In this document: positions 4,112 to 6,829 of the stretch, piece by piece
Layout: each line of letters opens with the position of its first letter
Numbering within the stretch: the stretch's first letter is position 1
Assembly: GCA_910585565.1 (NCBI GenBank)
Contig: CAJUFC010000030.1
Span: forward strand, 1-6,829
Source: an uncultured Eggerthellaceae bacterium
GTDB lineage: Bacteria; Actinomycetota; Coriobacteriia; Coriobacteriales; Eggerthellaceae
DNA: 6,829 nucleotides
Direction of reading: 5' to 3'
The notes under the pieces: model-generated
What the model was told of the DNA's origin: nothing
Databases searched by the model: none
What the model saw: the letters and a program-made list of their open reading frames with translations, nothing else
Position numbers and translations under genes: made by a program

Positions 4112-6829
4112 GACGAGCCCGTCGAGCGCCCCGCCACCTCCGGCGGCGACGTGGCCCTCGAATCCACGAACGCCGACGCCGGAGCCGAGGCGCAGGTGCC
4201 CGTCGCCGAGGAACGCGAGGACGGCATGCTCGCCGCCGACGGTCTCCTCTACACGGTTGCCGACGGCGGCCTCTCGCTCGCCGGCTTCGACGGCGACGTT
4301 CCCGAGGGCGTGCTCGCGGTCCCCGCTGCCGTCTCCGTCGACGGCAAGGACACGCCGGTCGTCGCCGTCGACATCGCCGAGGGGCAGATCGCCGACAAGG
4401 TGGTCGTCCTCTCGCTGCCGCAGGGAATCAGGGACATCGACACCGGCAGCCTCGCCACTGCGTTCCCGGTGCTGCTCTCCGTCGAGGTTGCCGCAGCCTC
4501 GGACTCCTCGCTCCCGGCCGCCTCCGGCGCAGCCTCGATGCGCGCGGCGTATTCCACGTCGGGCGGCATGCTCTTCCGCCCGACGGAGGTGACGTTCCAG
4601 AGCGATGACGGCGCAATCGAGACCGTCGAGTGCAAGGAGCTCGTCTGGGCGCCGCCGGCCCTCGTCTCCGCCCGCGTCCCCGTCGAGTGCCGCGCCATAG
4701 CGGAAGGCGCCTTCGCCGACGCGCGCGACTTGAAGACCGTCGTCGCCTTCGGCACGATGGAGCGCATCGCCGACGGCGCGTTCTCGATCGACCAGATGGA
4801 AGGCTCGAAGGTGGTCGTCCCCGCAAGCAGCCCCGTGGTGGCCGGCGAGGACGCCGAGCGCGTGTCTGCTAGCATGGCCCTCATGGGAGACGCCGGCCAG
4901 AAGGAGCGCAGGAGCGCCTGGCACGAGGCCGGGTGGAGGTCAGACGACATCGTCATGGGCAAGCCCTGCGGCGCGCTCACCGAGACGGTCGCCGTCGATG
5001 CCGAGGGGTGTGTCGAGCGCACTGACCTCAGGCTCATCTCGTACCCCGGCATGCACCCCGAGGCCATGGACGTCAAGCACCCTGACGAGAATGGCGACCT
5101 CGACATGGCAGATGCCGGCCTCGCCTTCACGGTGAAGTCCGGCATGACCGCGAGCGTCGCCTGGCAAGGCGACAAGGCCGCCACGCCCTCCCATGTCGAG
5201 ATCCCCGCCGCCATCACCATCGACGACGTCACCTATCCCGTCACTGAGATAGCTGCGAGCGGTTTCGAAGGCGCCGCCTTCTTGGAGAGCGTCGCCATCC
5301 CCGAGGGTGTCACCGCCGTCGGTCAAGATGCCTTCAAGGACTGTCCCAGCCTGGCCGGCCCTGCGTTGCCCATTACGTTGAGCCGGATTGTCGAGGCGGT
5401 ACCCGATGACGCTCCGGAGCCGATAACGAGTGAGACAAATCACCTGGCTTCGTCTCAGACGGCTTTCTCTGCGGGTGGGATGTCGTTGCTTGATGAGACA
5501 GCTGAGGCTTTCTCTATCGACAACGATATTTCGGGATACTCGATGGCTTATGCGAACGTTATAAAAATTTTTCATTCTGCTCCGGGCATTTACGAGGGCC
5601 TTAACATCAGTCCCTCTACCGGCGTGAATGCTAGATCTTCTGCTGCCGGCATTGAAGTCTATACGAACAATGGCTCTACTTTCCGCGGCATCGCTTGGAG
5701 TGTTTATGACACCGATGATAAAAAGCGCATCAGCAGCATCAAGGTGACCCTGCTGAGTTCGAGTGGCGGTGCCATGGGTGTCTTCTACCTTAACTCGCTG
5801 GACGGTTGGGTCATCTCCGGGGTTTCCGTGGATGGTGGATTATACGGTAACGCCAGTGGCTACTTCGGGGGTTATGTGGGGGTGACCGCTCTATTCGTCG
5901 GCATGGTTCGCGACGAGGCTGTTGGGTCCTCTGAACTCGCCCTTGCTTCACACAAGCACGCTGCTGCTGACGTCACATCAGGCACCTTTTCTGCTGACCG
6001 CATCCCGAACCTGTCTGCCGCCAAGATCACGAGCGGGACGATGAGCGGAGACCGGATATCGTCCCTGGCTGCGTCGAAACTCACGGGCACCATCGACGCG
6101 GCGCGCCTGCCCAGCTCGGTCGTCACGACGGCGAACAAGGCCACGACGCTCTCCGAGTACGCGACGCAGAAGTGGGTGATGGACAAGGGATACCTCACCT
6201 CGAGCTCGCTGTCGCCGTACTTAAAGACGGCGGACGCCGACGCCAAGTATCAGCCCAAGGGCAGCTATGCGGCTGCGGACCATGCGCACGACGCTCGCTA
6301 TTACACCGAGAGCGAGACGGACGCGAAGCTCGGCGAGAAGGTCGATCGGAGCGAGTTCGGGACGATCTCGTACGAGGGGCTGGATGACGGGGACGAGAAC
6401 ACATACCCCACGAGCTATCGCAAGGGCGGCATGCCGTCGATCCACGAGCCGGAGCGCGAGGGGTACGAGTTCGCGGGCTGGCAGTGGTCGCGCGGCAGCG
6501 TGTCGGGCGACGGCGGCAACCTGGGCGGCGCCTTCTCGGAGGCGGGAGACGTGACGCTAACGGCCACGTGGCGCGAGGTCGTGCCCGAGGCGAACCACTT
6601 CTTCTCGGACGGGTCTCCGCTCACGGCAGGGGACAACGCGGAGTATCAGTCGCACGTCATCAAGGTGCGCCTGGCCGACTTCGGCGGGGACGCGCTCTCG
6701 CGCGTGGCGTTCGAGCGCAACGACGCCGCGGGCATCCTGCAGGATGGCGCGGAGGTGCGTCTGTGGGTCGGCGGCGACCCGGACGTCTTCACGAACGGCA
6801 CGCAGCTGACGCTGGGCCAGACGGCGGCG
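3995..6829 (+). CDS. Secreted mosaic protein: BspA-like LRR, phage tail-fibre stalk, InlB-type repeat (partial)
   Basis: At least 945 codons, open at the right edge. A signal peptide (1-39) is followed by a low-complexity region, then two BspA-like leucine-rich segments: about 231-277 (CRAIAEGAFADARDLKTV and ERIADGAFSIDQ) and 399-455 (EIPAAITIDDVTYPVTEI, ASGFEGAAFLESVAIPEGV, VGQDAFKDCPSL). Residues 460-650 are unassigned and encoded by lower-GC DNA. Residues 653-782 are phage tail-fibre-like, 790-859 an InlB/Listeria-Bacteroides repeat, and 860-945 unassigned. It is probably exported and works outside the cell as an adhesin or surface fibre; any anchor or binding tip lies beyond the window. 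The start at 3995 gives a compact signal peptide but has no good Shine-Dalgarno. ATG 3713 (AAGGGA upstream) would add 94 residues of atypical codon use; ATG 4049 would lose the basic n-region. The reading frame, export signal and domain calls are firm; the function is inference. Confidence 0.85.
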   Translation, partial: MGKASQGGREAGARFVSIMMAVLLAVTMLPAAGLSSAFADEPVERPATSGGDVALESTNADAGAEAQVPVAEEREDGMLAADGLLYTVADGGLSLAGFDGDVPEGVLAVPAAVSVDGKDTPVVAVDIAEGQIADKVVVLSLPQGIRDIDTGSLATAFPVLLSVEVAAASDSSLPAASGAASMRAAYSTSGGMLFRPTEVTFQSDDGAIETVECKELVWAPPALVSARVPVECRAIAEGAFADARDLKTVVAFGTMERIADGAFSIDQMEGSKVVVPASSPVVAGEDAERVSASMALMGDAGQKERRSAWHEAGWRSDDIVMGKPCGALTETVAVDAEGCVERTDLRLISYPGMHPEAMDVKHPDENGDLDMADAGLAFTVKSGMTASVAWQGDKAATPSHVEIPAAITIDDVTYPVTEIAASGFEGAAFLESVAIPEGVTAVGQDAFKDCPSLAGPALPITLSRIVEAVPDDAPEPITSETNHLASSQTAFSAGGMSLLDETAEAFSIDNDISGYSMAYANVIKIFHSAPGIYEGLNISPSTGVNARSSAAGIEVYTNNGSTFRGIAWSVYDTDDKKRISSIKVTLLSSSGGAMGVFYLNSLDGWVISGVSVDGGLYGNASGYFGGYVGVTALFVGMVRDEAVGSSELALASHKHAAADVTSGTFSADRIPNLSAAKITSGTMSGDRISSLAASKLTGTIDAARLPSSVVTTANKATTLSEYATQKWVMDKGYLTSSSLSPYLKTADADAKYQPKGSYAAADHAHDARYYTESETDAKLGEKVDRSEFGTISYEGLDDGDENTYPTSYRKGGMPSIHEPEREGYEFAGWQWSRGSVSGDGGNLGGAFSEAGDVTLTATWREVVPEANHFFSDGSPLTAGDNAEYQSHVIKVRLADFGGDALSRVAFERNDAAGILQDGAEVRLWVGGDPDVFTNGTQLTLGQTAA
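5372..5944 (+). other. Lower-GC island inside the mosaic gene
   Basis: Codons 460-650 are clearly AT-richer than the rest of the gene; for example 5521-5580 is 22/60 G+C while flanking parts look near 65-70%. The frame stays open throughout. The encoded segment is rich in Ser, Gly, Ile and Tyr (NDISGYSMAYANVIKIFHSA, VYDTDDKKRISSIKVTLLSS) and leads directly into the tail-fibre repeats. It could be the phage-derived N-terminal or collar part of a fibre protein, but I recognise no domain. Confidence 0.6.
5951..6340 (+). other. Phage tail-fibre-like stalk domain
   Basis: Residues 653-782 combine several tail-fibre hallmarks: SHKHAAADVTSGT, repeated TSGT..DRI..L..K units, the phrase YATQKWVMDKGYLTSSSLSP (722-741), YLKTADADAKY (742-752), and DHAHDARYYTESETDAKL (762-779). 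Similar strings are common in tail fibres and collar proteins of gut phages, where they form trimeric fibrous stalks. Two HxH motifs (653-655 and 763-765) resemble the metal-coordinating HxH sites of the T4 gp37 fibre tip. The family link comes from remembered motif patterns, not a search. Confidence 0.75.
5972..6112 (+). repeat. Three tandem 18-residue fibre repeats
   Basis: Residues 660-677 (VTSGTFSADRIPNLSAAK), 678-695 (ITSGTMSGDRISSLAASK) and a shortened 696-706 (LTGTIDAARLP) align end to end. The pattern is a branched residue, T(S)GT, then (D)RI or RL, L and K at fixed positions. The DNA copies differ a lot, so the repeats are old or were acquired already diverged. Confidence 0.8.
6362..6571 (+). 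other. InlB B-repeat / Listeria-Bacteroides repeat domain
   Basis: Residues 790-859: TISYEGLDDGDENTYPTSYR, then PEREGYEFAGWQWS and GDVTLTATW. The order 'Y.l.gg..n..nPtsY', 'P.reGY.F.GW', 'G..vtLtA.W' is the signature of this beta-rich repeat in Gram-positive and Bacteroides surface proteins. It usually occurs in tandem as a spacer, so further copies may lie beyond the window. Confidence 0.8.

Noticed and set aside
3506..4227. Minus-strand frames 3506-3820 and 3766-4227 in the intergenic repeat
   Set aside because: They run through hairpins and the CGTCATTTCGA-bounded repeat, carry strings such as FRPERRRRGVEKSRRDDAS typical of translated repeats, and have no recognisable fold.
3854..5232. 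Two long minus-strand frames (3854-4924 and 4249-5232) opposite the secreted protein
   Set aside because: They overlap each other and a plus-strand frame with a clear signal peptide and domains. Their Arg/Gly/Ser/Ala-biased composition is typical of antisense frames in GC-rich genes.
5951..6340. The tail-fibre region as part of an integrated prophage
   Set aside because: No other phage gene, integrase or attachment site is in the window, and the frame is continuous with a signal-peptide-bearing surface protein. Phage genes beyond the right edge cannot be excluded.

Overview
The window is high-GC DNA with a housekeeping half and an accessory half. Gene order, codon use, a TTG start and the style of the secreted protein suggest an actinobacterial gut commensal of the class Coriobacteriia (Eggerthella, Gordonibacter or Adlercreutzia-like). 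This placement is inference from sequence style, not from a search.

Positions 1-2092 read rightward. They hold the 3' end of prfA (release factor 1), a 230-base gap with small hairpins, prmC (the methyltransferase that modifies release factors) and a trimeric-class purine nucleoside phosphorylase gene. prmC and the phosphorylase gene overlap by ATGA, so they are very likely co-translated. prfA-prmC is a classic functional pair: the substrate and the enzyme that methylates its GGQ glutamine. The phosphorylase is a purine-salvage passenger.

Positions 2218-3144 carry one leftward gene, convergent with the phosphorylase gene. It encodes a membrane-anchored SPFH protein whose second half resembles plant hypersensitive-induced-reaction (HIR) proteins. 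A GC-rich hairpin lies between the convergent genes.

Positions 3145-3994 hold no convincing gene but are dense in structure: a palindromic operator-like site, a 115-bp MITE-like element with 17/18-bp terminal inverted repeats, a perfect 12-bp hairpin, a TATATAAAG box, a multi-helix leader-like stretch, and a repeat bounded by inverted copies of CGTCATTTCGA with one further direct copy.

From 3995 to the right edge one reading frame stays open for 945 codons. It encodes a secreted mosaic protein: signal peptide, BspA-like leucine-rich repeat segments, a low-GC middle, a phage tail-fibre-like stalk with 18-residue repeats and two HxH motifs, an InlB/Listeria-Bacteroides repeat, and an unassigned end cut by the window edge. 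A secreted surface-type head joined to a phage-fibre stalk is the most unusual feature here.
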